Source: JAMIFV01 sp035906055
GTDB taxonomy: Bacteria > Pseudomonadota > Alphaproteobacteria > Rickettsiales > JABCZZ01
NCBI GenBank assembly: GCA_035906055.1
Contig: JAMIFV010000016.1
Span: 1 to 64,000 of the forward strand
Length of the DNA: 64,000 bases
Reading direction: 5' to 3'
Below, one piece after another: positions 15,574-24,279 of this stretch. Positions within the stretch are counted from its first letter, which is position 1. Every line of letters begins with the position of its first letter. The notes under the pieces are model-generated. The model did no database searches. It was not told the DNA's origin and saw only the letters and a program-made list of their open reading frames with translations. The position numbers and the translations under genes are program-made.

Positions 15574-18477
15574 ATGACAGAAAAAGAACGCTTTGCACTT
15601 ACCAGGCAGGATAAAAAGCTCATGGTCGGGGGGCTGGGACTGGTGCTGCTGGCGCTGACCCTCTTTCTGACATTACCGGCGCTTGTGGACACTAACGCGA
15701 TCCAGAACCAGATCAAAACTTCTTTTAAAGCGTCCACCGGCCTTGACCTTGAGATACAGGACGGAGTGGAAGTCAGCATTTTTCCGTCGCCGCATGTGGT
15801 ACTCAAAAACCTCTATGTCGCCAACATTCCCGGCGCTTCATCCTCATTCCTCCTGTCCATCCGCACGATGGACATGAAATTGCAGACCACGTCGCTGTTC
15901 AGTGCCAATCCTGCAGCGGACAGCATAACGCTTGACGGGGTCGTCATACAGATAGAACGCATGAAAAGCGGGCGGTTCAACTGGCAGGAGATCAGGCAAT
16001 ATATAGCCAATAATGCGGTGAAAGACGCGGGAGAATCTCCCAAGATGGAGATCATCAGCAATGACGACGTGGGCCAGTTGGCGCTTGCCCGCCAGTTTGT
16101 GGATTTAGACAGCCTTGTGCAGGGGCTTATCAAAGTATCCAACATCAGGGTGCAGGACGCGGAGTTGCATTATACGGACGGCCCGGCAGGCATCATAACG
16201 CATTACAACGACATCGGGTTTGATTTCTTCAATAACCGCAGCGCCAAAACCGCCACGCTGACGGGAGGCCTTTATTACGGCGACTTTCCGGCAAGCATCA
16301 ATGTTGAACTTAACGATATCGAAGCATCGTATAAGCTCAAGACCACCACCGTTAAATTTCGTCTGGAGTCGGAACAGACCGCCTTTGAATATGAGGGCGA
16401 TATCGGTTTCTCCGACACGCTGAGCATGAGGGGTAAAACAGTATTCCACTCCCCCAACCTTGCGCAGTGGGTCAAGCTTCTGAATGAAAAAGCCGGCGTA
16501 ACAGTGAAGCTGCCAGCGAATGCCAGGCCCATCCCGGTTAAACTAAGCAGCAATGTGACGACTGAAGGCAAGAACATCCAGTTGCCTGAGATACTCGTGG
16601 AAGGTGGCATTTTTAGCGGCAAGCTGGCTGCTATCATCAAGCCGCCTGCGAATATTGAGATCAAGGGTACGCTTGACAGTGTGGATATGGACAGCATCGT
16701 GGAGAGCGGGCTTTTCGCATCCGGGCAAGCTGTAAAGCAGGATAAGAAGTCCAGCAAAGATGACAGCAGCTCGGTTGCGCTCAACATGCTCGCGCAGAAG
16801 TCTTTCTGGAGTTATATCACCATCGGTGTCAGCGTGAAAGTAGCCGATGTAAGCTATAACAAGCAGAGGATCAAAAAAGGCCTTATCGAGTTTGACATGG
16901 CCGACGGCGACATGGCGATCTCGCAGATATCCGGTTCATTCCCCGGCGAATCCAAGCTGCTCTTCACGGGGCTGGGCAAGGAAAGCTATCAGGGCTTCAT
17001 GGTCGACGGCCAGCTTGACGGTTCCGGCGAGAATTTCGTGGATCTTATTTCGTTCTTCCGTACCGGTGGCACGACGTCATTGCCCAAGGATTTTAAACGT
17101 TTCCGTTTTAAGACCAATATGGTGCTCTCCAGCAAGGAGCTGCGCCTGACGGAACTATCCTCCCGCGTGGAAAACATGGCGTTTGTGGGAGGCGTTATCA
17201 CCACGTTCGAGGATATCACAAAGGTGCAGGCCGCTATACGCATGGGGGGCGTGGATGTCGACCGCCTGATGCAGTCATGGGGCGTCAACAAGTTCATCGA
17301 CAGCCTTTATAACGAGGATATGAATACCGTAAAGGCAGATGATGAACTTTCGCGGTGGCTCAGGACTGCCGACTACGAGCTGGATGTACGAGTCTCCGCC
17401 GAGCAGTTCACGCTGCATGGCAAGCAACAGGAAAAAGGCAAGATCCGTGTGGCCGTCACCAAGAACAGGCTGATGCTTACCGAACTTGAAGTGCTGTACG
17501 ACGGCACACAGTTCGGCGGTAAGGCCTCGCTGGATGTGGTAGGCAAGCTGCCCTATGTCGACATGGATATTTCCATGGATACGTTAGACCTGACCTCGAA
17601 AGCCGGGCAGAGGAACTGGGTATTCGATACAAAATCCGGCGGAGCGTCGGAAAAAGGCAAACGCATCTGGTCGCGCGAAGGCATCAGCTTCAGCTGGATG
17701 GATTTTCTTAATGCTACCCTGCATTTCAGGATTGGGCATATCAAGAACGGTGATTTTGAAGTCTCGTCACTGGATATTAAAGCGGCCATTGAAGACAGGA
17801 CGCTGAACGTACCTACTCTTTCCGGTAACCTGATGGGCGCGCAGTTCACGGGCAAGGGCTTTATCAAGAACGGGCAAATTCCCACGCTTTCGCTCACGGG
17901 CGATCTTGTGGGCCTGGATGTCAACTACCTGACCGGCTTCATGCCAGCTCTTGCCGGGCTTTCGGGCAGGGTAAACTCGCAGCTTCGCGTCCATACCAGC
18001 GGTATCGACGTCTATACGTGGCTCTACAACGCGCAGGGTACCGTCTTGTTATCGTCAAGGGATGCCACAATCGACGGCTTTAACCTTCCGGGCATTGTGA
18101 ATGCGGTAGGCTATGTGCGCACGGTGGCGGACATTCTGGACGCGGTGAAAAGGGCATTCCCCGGCGGCAGCACGGTGTTCGACTCGATGGACGGAGAAAT
18201 GACGCTGAGCAACGGCGTGATGAGAGTGCCGACCAGCGTCCTGAGGAACGACTTTGCCGAAGGCGAGTTCACCGGCCAGATCGACCTTATAAATTGGAAG
18301 ATGGTGGGCAATCTCATGCTTGCCATCACCTACCTCGACAGGGTAACGCCGCCGAAAATGGCTATCAGCTATCGCGGCAATCTTGACGAGATAGAGAAAG
18401 AGCTGGATACGAGCCTTCTTGAGCAGTACGTGGCGAACAAGACCTCGGAAAAACTGTTACAGTCCAACGAACAGTAA
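15574..18477 (+). CDS. AsmA-family inner-membrane/periplasmic protein
   Basis: A 967-residue protein with a short cytoplasmic N-terminus, one membrane helix (about residues 18-38, MVGGLGLVLLALTLFLTLPAL) and a long periplasmic beta-rich body. It begins with an AsmA-like domain (TGLDLEIQDGVEVSIFPSPHVVLKNLYVAN). The C-terminal AsmA_2-like region contains LSGRVNSQLRVHTSG and PKMAISYRGNLDEIEKELD. AsmA-like proteins belong to the bridge-like group thought to carry phospholipids to the outer membrane. I prefer ATG at 15574; TTG at 15568 is possible. It follows the FYDLN gene by 16 bases. Confidence 0.88.
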   Translation: MTEKERFALTRQDKKLMVGGLGLVLLALTLFLTLPALVDTNAIQNQIKTSFKASTGLDLEIQDGVEVSIFPSPHVVLKNLYVANIPGASSSFLLSIRTMDMKLQTTSLFSANPAADSITLDGVVIQIERMKSGRFNWQEIRQYIANNAVKDAGESPKMEIISNDDVGQLALARQFVDLDSLVQGLIKVSNIRVQDAELHYTDGPAGIITHYNDIGFDFFNNRSAKTATLTGGLYYGDFPASINVELNDIEASYKLKTTTVKFRLESEQTAFEYEGDIGFSDTLSMRGKTVFHSPNLAQWVKLLNEKAGVTVKLPANARPIPVKLSSNVTTEGKNIQLPEILVEGGIFSGKLAAIIKPPANIEIKGTLDSVDMDSIVESGLFASGQAVKQDKKSSKDDSSSVALNMLAQKSFWSYITIGVSVKVADVSYNKQRIKKGLIEFDMADGDMAISQISGSFPGESKLLFTGLGKESYQGFMVDGQLDGSGENFVDLISFFRTGGTTSLPKDFKRFRFKTNMVLSSKELRLTELSSRVENMAFVGGVITTFEDITKVQAAIRMGGVDVDRLMQSWGVNKFIDSLYNEDMNTVKADDELSRWLRTADYELDVRVSAEQFTLHGKQQEKGKIRVAVTKNRLMLTELEVLYDGTQFGGKASLDVVGKLPYVDMDISMDTLDLTSKAGQRNWVFDTKSGGASEKGKRIWSREGISFSWMDFLNATLHFRIGHIKNGDFEVSSLDIKAAIEDRTLNVPTLSGNLMGAQFTGKGFIKNGQIPTLSLTGDLVGLDVNYLTGFMPALAGLSGRVNSQLRVHTSGIDVYTWLYNAQGTVLLSSRDATIDGFNLPGIVNAVGYVRTVADILDAVKRAFPGGSTVFDSMDGEMTLSNGVMRVPTSVLRNDFAEGEFTGQIDLINWKMVGNLMLAITYLDRVTPPKMAISYRGNLDEIEKELDTSLLEQYVANKTSEKLLQSNEQ

Positions 18478-18482
18478 AAAAA

Positions 18483-18535
18483 GTCTGCTGTGCCCGGCTG
18501 CAAATCACATTTTCTTGCGCTGCGCTGCGTATGCA
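18483..18535. repeat. Partial copy of palindromic repeat family F
   Basis: TCTGCTGTGCCCGGCTGCAA followed by TTTTCTTGCGCTGCG resembles the left half of the repeat at 45544-45687 (TCTGCTGTGGCTGGCTGCAA, then TTTTCTGCG). The palindromic right half is not recognisable. It occupies the 150-base gap between the AsmA gene and the next gene. Confidence 0.4.
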
Positions 18536-18630
18536 CCCCTTAAGCCATTGAACATTGGGGGCAGAACTGGTATGGCTCAAAAGCCTGCCTGTCGGGCTGT
18601 CCGTAATGTATTCTACCTTTAGGCCCGCCT

Positions 18631-19896
18631 ATGCTGACCCACACGCGCGATGCAGAAACCAAGCTGGTTGACACCATGAACGGGCTTGCCGACGAGGCTC
18701 CCAGCTGGCGCGGTGTGTATTTCCGTTTTGAGCAACTGCTGGAGCAATACCGCAGCGACTACCAGATACAGATAGCGGTCAACCTGCTCAACGACCTGCT
18801 TACCACCAATCAGGGCGGGGTGTTCGTCTGCTATGACCGCAGCATTATTCTGCTGTGCCGCAATGTGACGCGCAACAAATTGGAAAAGGCCATATTCCAG
18901 TTGCGCTACCTGTTCATGGACGATCCGCTGGCTTATGACGCATCCGGCGATGAGAATCCAAATTTCTGCCGCGTGTATGATCTCGGCGTGGAATTCGCCG
19001 AGCTTTTCCAGTTATGCCGCAAGAAACATTCCCAGAGTGCGCAGGGCGACCACGCGAAAGAAAGCGCCGTGGCGTCCGTGCAGCCGCAGGGCAGGGAAGA
19101 GCCCGTGCACAGCGCGGCAGCGGGGACGAAGCCGCCATCGGGCAAGCTGACGCTTACTCCCACGAAGCTCGCCCATATTGAACATGATCTTTACAAGGCC
19201 GACCTTAGCCGCGTATTCAGGCGCCAGCCTGTATGTGCTGTTACCATGGACATGAATACGCGCATGGTGTTCGACGAGTATTACATCCATATAGCGCATC
19301 TGCGACAGATGTTGCATACCGACACGGACCTGCTGGGCAATCGCTGGCTGTTCAAATACCTGACCCAGTTGCTCGACGAACGCATGCTCGACATGCTGAT
19401 GCTCACGCCGATGCGTTATTTCGATAAGCCGCTGAGCCTTAATTTCAATATTGAAACGCTGCTGTCGAAAAAATTCATCGAGTTCGACTCCACCATCAAG
19501 CTTATCATCAAGGTGCCGGTGGTCATTGAGATACAGGTGGGCGATGCTTTCTCCGACCTTGCAGGCTTCATGGCCGCGCGCAATATTCTTGAGCGCCTTG
19601 GCTACAAGACCTGCCTCGACGGCGTAACCGGCTTCAGCATGATGCAGATAGACCGCGAAAAACTGGGGGTAGACCTTATCAAACTGCAATGGAATGCAGA
19701 TCTGGAAGGGGATGCGAATAAAGTGGAGAACCGCCCCCTGAAGCGCGCCGTGGAGATTGCCGGAAGCGGGCGTGTTATACTCTGCCGCTGCGACACGAGG
19801 CAGGCAGTCAGCTATGGACAGGCCATGGGAATAAATTTATTTCAGGGCAGGTACATAGACCGGTTGGTTAATCCGAATCAGAAAGTAGAAAATTGA
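18631..19896 (+). CDS. Protein with a strongly degenerate EAL-like C-terminal domain
   Basis: 421 residues. I see no known domain in the first 180 residues; a low-complexity linker lies at about 140-180. The last 220 residues follow the EAL fold pattern: LSLNFN (Asn kept), VVIEIQVGD (second Glu lost), CLDGVTGF (DDFG reduced to DGV), VDLIKLQW (Lys kept), CRCDTRQA (EGVE lost) and LFQGRYID (QGYLF-like). Too many metal ligands are missing for c-di-GMP hydrolysis. It may be a sensor or structural relic. The stop overlaps the ATG of the prepilin-peptidase-like gene by one base (TGATG), so the two are probably translated together. Confidence 0.55.
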   Translation: MLTHTRDAETKLVDTMNGLADEAPSWRGVYFRFEQLLEQYRSDYQIQIAVNLLNDLLTTNQGGVFVCYDRSIILLCRNVTRNKLEKAIFQLRYLFMDDPLAYDASGDENPNFCRVYDLGVEFAELFQLCRKKHSQSAQGDHAKESAVASVQPQGREEPVHSAAAGTKPPSGKLTLTPTKLAHIEHDLYKADLSRVFRRQPVCAVTMDMNTRMVFDEYYIHIAHLRQMLHTDTDLLGNRWLFKYLTQLLDERMLDMLMLTPMRYFDKPLSLNFNIETLLSKKFIEFDSTIKLIIKVPVVIEIQVGDAFSDLAGFMAARNILERLGYKTCLDGVTGFSMMQIDREKLGVDLIKLQWNADLEGDANKVENRPLKRAVEIAGSGRVILCRCDTRQAVSYGQAMGINLFQGRYIDRLVNPNQKVEN

Positions 19897-20609
19897 TGGA
19901 ATGGGCGAGTACGTTACAGGGGATCATCATTTCCGGCTTCATGGGGCTTGTTGCGGGCAACTTTGCCACCAGCCCCATTTTCCGCCTGCCGCGCAAAGAG
20001 TCGTTGTTTGGCCGCGACCCCTATTGCGGCGATTGCAACGCCATGCTGCAGCCCAGGGATCTTTTCCCGGTGCTGTCATGGCTTTCCACCAAAGGTAAAT
20101 GCCGCTATTGCGGCGCGCCGGTGCCGGGCGCTTATACCTTCGCGGAGGCAGTAATCGCGGTATTGTTCGTGGTGTTCTTCCTGCAGCATGGTTTTTCGGA
20201 AACCTTCATGCTGCTTTCCTTCAGCAGCGCCACGCTGATAGCGCTGGCGATGATGCTCTATATTGATAACTATTTTTCTGACCGGACGTTCGGCCTTGTG
20301 CTGGCGCTGGGGGCGGTATACCGGACGCTGACGGAGGCCACCATCTATGGCTTTGCCGGGGGCGTGTTCGCAGGCCTCATGCTGGGTGGGGCCATATGGA
20401 AACTCTCCAAAAAACCCATGGCGCGCGACTTCGGCGCTTTCCCGCCTTATATTAAGCTGCTGATAGCGTGCGCAGGGCTGCTGACCTTTCCGAAGTTCCT
20501 GGCCATCATGCCGATATGCGCCTTTGCGGCGCTGGTAAGGGATCAGAAAAAATGGCTGCCGGAATATGCCATTATCGGCAGCACCATTGCCGTGCTGCTT
20601 GCAGCTTAA
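19896..20609 (+). CDS. Prepilin peptidase homologue lacking the GxGD motif
   Basis: A 237-residue polytopic membrane protein of the type IV prepilin peptidase family. The N-terminal cytoplasmic domain keeps its four-cysteine zinc motif (C44, C47, C69, C72). The first catalytic Asp is present (D124 in LYIDNYF). The second catalytic Asp, normally in GxGD-(I/V)KL, is absent: the aligned segment is GAFPPYIKLL (180-189), with Tyr in the Asp position. It is therefore unlikely to cleave prepilins by the known mechanism. It is coupled to the upstream degenerate EAL gene and lies 9 kb from the Tad locus. Confidence 0.7.
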   Translation: MEWASTLQGIIISGFMGLVAGNFATSPIFRLPRKESLFGRDPYCGDCNAMLQPRDLFPVLSWLSTKGKCRYCGAPVPGAYTFAEAVIAVLFVVFFLQHGFSETFMLLSFSSATLIALAMMLYIDNYFSDRTFGLVLALGAVYRTLTEATIYGFAGGVFAGLMLGGAIWKLSKKPMARDFGAFPPYIKLLIACAGLLTFPKFLAIMPICAFAALVRDQKKWLPEYAIIGSTIAVLLAA

Positions 20610-20642
20610 ATAGTTCAGGGAAAATGCTTTCTCCGTGAAGAG

Positions 20643-21392
20643 TCATTCACACGTCACGACAAGCGTATAGTTGTCTTCCGCGTTGCCCAGCGTCACCGTG
20701 TTATGGCCAATTGCCAGTGGCGCGATGTAAAGCCCATAACCACGCCCGATGATCGTATCGTTTACCTTGGTGCCGAAGCGGCTGCCGAGGTCCACTATTA
20801 CCAGTGCGCCGTCTTCTATCGCTATCTCGCAGTGCTGACGTGATACCCTTAAGGGAGAGGGCTGCGCTGCGATGGACAGATGCACCATGTCGCGTTTGTT
20901 AGCTTCGCCGCCCTCCGGGTAACCGCCAATGCGGTAAGGCAGGTTGGCAAGGGGCACGCTCACCGGCTTGAATATGTCTTTTATGCGGTCGCCATGCGGG
21001 GCGATCCTGATGGATTTAATGCTGGTGTTGATAGCCATTTCCGCCTTGGGTTTGGACTTCACCTTACCCAGTTTCATGCGTTCACCCATCATGGTGAACA
21101 AAGCCTGCATGGACTGCGGCGCCTTATCGATAACGGCTTTGAATTCTTCCGGCGTAATGGCAACGATCGTGCAGGCTTCCAGCGCCCTGGCGGAATAAGG
21201 GCGAAGCGCAAGCGCATCAAAGATTGCCAGTTCACCGAATACTTCGTTCTCATTTACGGTGCGGATGGTGCTGGTCTGCCCACGGTCAGTCTGGTAAAGC
21301 TGCACTTTACCCGCAATAAGGCAGTAAGCGGTATCAGGAGTATCGCCTTCCTGAAAAATCACAGCGTCTTTCTCAACGGTCTTCTGTGTCAT
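20643..21392 (-). CDS. Cyclic-nucleotide-binding and FHA domain fusion protein
   Basis: 249 residues in two domains. Residues about 5-110 form a cNMP-binding (CAP effector) domain: FQEGDTPDTAYCLIAGKVQL, NENEVFGELAIFD, RPYSARALEACTIVAI. The PYSARALEA stretch corresponds to the phosphate-binding cassette. Residues about 150-249 form a forkhead-associated domain (RVSRQHCEIAIED, VDLGSRFGTKVNDTII), which binds phosphothreonine. There is no helix-turn-helix domain, so it is not a Crp-like repressor. It follows glmS by nine bases on the same strand and is likely co-transcribed. Confidence 0.82.
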   Translation of the reverse strand: MTQKTVEKDAVIFQEGDTPDTAYCLIAGKVQLYQTDRGQTSTIRTVNENEVFGELAIFDALALRPYSARALEACTIVAITPEEFKAVIDKAPQSMQALFTMMGERMKLGKVKSKPKAEMAINTSIKSIRIAPHGDRIKDIFKPVSVPLANLPYRIGGYPEGGEANKRDMVHLSIAAQPSPLRVSRQHCEIAIEDGALVIVDLGSRFGTKVNDTIIGRGYGLYIAPLAIGHNTVTLGNAEDNYTLVVTCE

Positions 21393-21401
21393 GTGAAATG
21401 C

Positions 21402-23231
21402 TTATTCTACTGTGACTGATTTTGCAAGATTTCTTGGCTGGTCGACGTCCGTTCCCTTGAGCACTGCCACCTGATACGCGATGAGCTGGATGGGCAGCGC
21501 ATAGAGCAGCGGTGAGGAAAAGCTGTCGGTCGCAGGCATCTCAATGGAACAGGCGGTACTGGTGCCAAACTCGCGGCATCCCGCGGCGTCGCTGATGAGG
21601 ATGATTTTGGCGCTGCGCGCGATCGCTTCCTGGATGTTGGAGGCGGTTTTCTCGAACTGCGTGCGGTCGCTGGTGGGGGCGATGGCAACCACGGGCACGT
21701 TTTCGTCCAGCAGCGCGATAGGGCCGTGTTTCAGTTCGCCTGCCGCATAGCCTTCGGCGTGGATATAGGATATCTCTTTTAGCTTCAGGGCGCCTTCCAT
21801 GGCGATGATGTTGCTGGTGCCACGACCAATATAAAGTATGTCGCGCGCTTCGAACAGTATCGCGGAGGCGGCAGTTGCCAGTTCAGGGTTGTGCAGTATC
21901 TCCACCATGCGCGAGGGCACTTCGGCAAGAGCCTGCTGCAATGAGCGGCATTGGTCAGCCGAACGCGTGCCTTTGGCTCTGGCAAGACCGATGGCAAGGC
22001 AGGCAAGCGTGGCAAGCTGCGTGGTGAAGCCCTTGGTGGACGCAACGCCTATCTCAGGGCCTGCGTGGGTCTGCATCACCACGTCCGCTTCGTTTGCCAT
22101 GGTGCTTTCCGGTACGTTCACCACCGCGAGGCAGGTGTGTCCCGCCTGCCTCATGGTACGCATGGCGGCCAGCGTGTCCGCTGTTTCACCAGACTGCGAG
22201 ATGAAGATGGCAAGCGTGTTCTTTGGCAGCGGGGTAGGGTGGTAGCGGTTTTCCGACGCGATATCCACATAAACCGGTACGTTCACCAGCTCCTGCATCC
22301 AGTAGCGCGCCACCTGCGCGGAGTAGTAGGACGTGCCGCAGGCGACAATGGAGATGGCCTGAATGTCATTAAGTCTGATGGGGAATGCGGGCAGCCTCAC
22401 GTCGCCTTCGGCAATGTTGCACAGGCTTTGCACGATCTGGCCTATGACGGTGGGCTGCTCATGAATTTCTTTCAGCATGTAGTGGCGGAAGCCTTCCTTG
22501 CCGATGGCTTCGTTGGTGAGTGACGATATTTTTACTGCGCGCTCCACGCTCTGGCCGTTCTGGTCAAGGAAGCGGATGGTGCCCGGCGTAAGCACGGCGA
22601 TATCGCCGTCTTCAAGGTAGCTGATGCGCGAGGTATAGGTGGAAAGGGCGATGGCGTCGGAACCGATATAGCATTCATCCTTGCCATAGCCCACTGCCAG
22701 CGGCGAACCTTTGCGCGCCGCAATGAGCAGTTCAGGGTGCTGGGCGAACACGATGCCGATCGCGAATGCGCCGTGCAGTTCCTTCACGGTCTTGATGACG
22801 GCCTGCTCTGGTGTGTCGCCGCTGGCCAGCGCCTGGTCGATAAGATGTACGATCACTTCCGTGTCGGTTTCGGACGTGAAAGTTACGCCCTTGCCGGTCA
22901 GCGCGGATTTGATCTCGCGGTAATTCTCGATAATGCCGTTATGCACCACGGCCACGCGTTGGGTGGCGTGGGGATGGGCATTTACTTCCGACGGTTTTCC
23001 ATGGGTGGCCCAGCGCGTATGGCCGATGCCGGTGTGACCCTGCAGCGGATTTTTGGCGTGCAGTTGCTCTAATGCACCAAGCTTGCCTTCAGCGCGCAGG
23101 CGCGAGATGGCGCTGTCTTCGATAACAGCAATGCCAGCCGAGTCATAGCCACGATATTCCAGACGCTTAAGTCCGTCAATTAAACGCGCGGCTACACTGC
23201 TCTTGCCAAGGATGCCAACAATTCCACACAT
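21402..23231 (-). CDS. glmS: Glucosamine-6-phosphate synthase
   Basis: GlmS converts fructose-6-phosphate and glutamine to glucosamine-6-phosphate, the first step toward UDP-GlcNAc for peptidoglycan and LPS. The normal 609-residue length is present. The N-terminal glutaminase begins MCGIVGILG, with the catalytic Cys exposed after Met removal. Two SIS isomerase domains follow (SQSGETADTLAA, GRGTSNIIAMEGALKLKE). The conserved C-terminus NLAKSVTVE is intact. No glmS ribozyme is expected in this group and none was seen in the 5' region. Confidence 0.97.
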   Translation of the reverse strand: MCGIVGILGKSSVAARLIDGLKRLEYRGYDSAGIAVIEDSAISRLRAEGKLGALEQLHAKNPLQGHTGIGHTRWATHGKPSEVNAHPHATQRVAVVHNGIIENYREIKSALTGKGVTFTSETDTEVIVHLIDQALASGDTPEQAVIKTVKELHGAFAIGIVFAQHPELLIAARKGSPLAVGYGKDECYIGSDAIALSTYTSRISYLEDGDIAVLTPGTIRFLDQNGQSVERAVKISSLTNEAIGKEGFRHYMLKEIHEQPTVIGQIVQSLCNIAEGDVRLPAFPIRLNDIQAISIVACGTSYYSAQVARYWMQELVNVPVYVDIASENRYHPTPLPKNTLAIFISQSGETADTLAAMRTMRQAGHTCLAVVNVPESTMANEADVVMQTHAGPEIGVASTKGFTTQLATLACLAIGLARAKGTRSADQCRSLQQALAEVPSRMVEILHNPELATAASAILFEARDILYIGRGTSNIIAMEGALKLKEISYIHAEGYAAGELKHGPIALLDENVPVVAIAPTSDRTQFEKTASNIQEAIARSAKIILISDAAGCREFGTSTACSIEMPATDSFSSPLLYALPIQLIAYQVAVLKGTDVDQPRNLAKSVTVE

Positions 23232-23472
23232 GAAGAACGCTCACTGAAAGGGGTGTAAAGGGGACAACACGTAACAGAAAATAGCGCAGGGTATAAGGTT
23301 TTACTTGAAATAATTCCAGTCAATATTTAAACTGTGGATAGAAGTTGCAACATATTGAATTATAAAAATAAAAAATATTACGTTTTCGGAATCATCCGTA
23401 AACGTAACGAAAATAAGAAATCTGCGGTTGAAAAACCAGCAGCAAACAAACAAGGCTACGGGATGGGTATTT

Positions 23473-24240
23473 ATGTTGGACTTAAGCGAAACGGTGCCAT
23501 CTACGGTGGTGCCACAGCACATACTTGTTAAAGCAATCAGGGAAGTCCCTACTTCCGTTTTCGATGCACAGAACGAAGAAGAAGTCCTCGCACTAAGGCA
23601 CAGGCACAAGCGCCAGAACCGGCAGGCGCTCACCTTTGAATTTTCGCGTGACCCCGCGCTTCTGCATCAGTATTTTCGCCTGTATGAGTCGGAATGCCGC
23701 GTGGTGGATGTGCCCCAGTTCTGCAATGCGGAAGAAGAATATAACCGCAAAGGGCATATCATTGTTGTGCGCAAGGGCAATCAGTGTATTGGCGGCGCAC
23801 GAATCTCAGTGCGTTCCCCGCGCAATCCCGCGCCACTACCTCTGGAAATCGGCAATTTCAGGCTTGATAGCTTGTTTCCTGAACTCTGCGCAAAAGAGAT
23901 GCATTATGCCGAGCTTTCCAGGCTGGTGCTGCTTCCGGAATTCCGCACCGGCGACATAACCCGTGAACTGTTCTATCACTTTTACCGCAAATCGCTGGCG
24001 ATCGGCATTCATATGATGTTTGCCGCCGCCCCGCTTTCCAACGCGCGCATGTATCGTGTTAACTGCAAAGCGGTAGGGCTGCGGCAAACCACTATACATA
24101 CCGAAATTGACCTGCCGCCTTATCCGGGCTTTGAAGATGTGAAGGATTATCTGATCAGTGCGGTCATTGAGCAGAATGCAGTTGGGGACAATTTTGGATA
24201 CTCGCCTGCGTTTGATGCTCTGGAGAGTATGGAAGCCTGA
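23473..24240 (+). CDS. GNAT-fold N-acyltransferase, FeeM/LuxI-like
   Basis: 255 residues. Conserved pieces include RHRHKRQNRQALTFEF, CIGGARISVRSP and the block AELSRLVLLPEFRTGD, typical of GNAT-fold N-acyl amino acid synthases (FeeM type) and distant relatives of LuxI and OlsB. Such enzymes transfer an acyl chain from acyl-ACP to an amino acid or related amine. The substrate cannot be assigned. The start at ATG 23473 fits the protein better than TTG 23428. The upstream 240 bases are AT-rich. The next gene, 40 bases downstream, is a desaturase, so the pair may make a modified acyl product. Confidence 0.55.
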   Translation: MLDLSETVPSTVVPQHILVKAIREVPTSVFDAQNEEEVLALRHRHKRQNRQALTFEFSRDPALLHQYFRLYESECRVVDVPQFCNAEEEYNRKGHIIVVRKGNQCIGGARISVRSPRNPAPLPLEIGNFRLDSLFPELCAKEMHYAELSRLVLLPEFRTGDITRELFYHFYRKSLAIGIHMMFAAAPLSNARMYRVNCKAVGLRQTTIHTEIDLPPYPGFEDVKDYLISAVIEQNAVGDNFGYSPAFDALESMEA

Positions 24241-24279
24241 TTTCTGGTTGGCATCTCAACATGTGATACAGAGGCCGTT

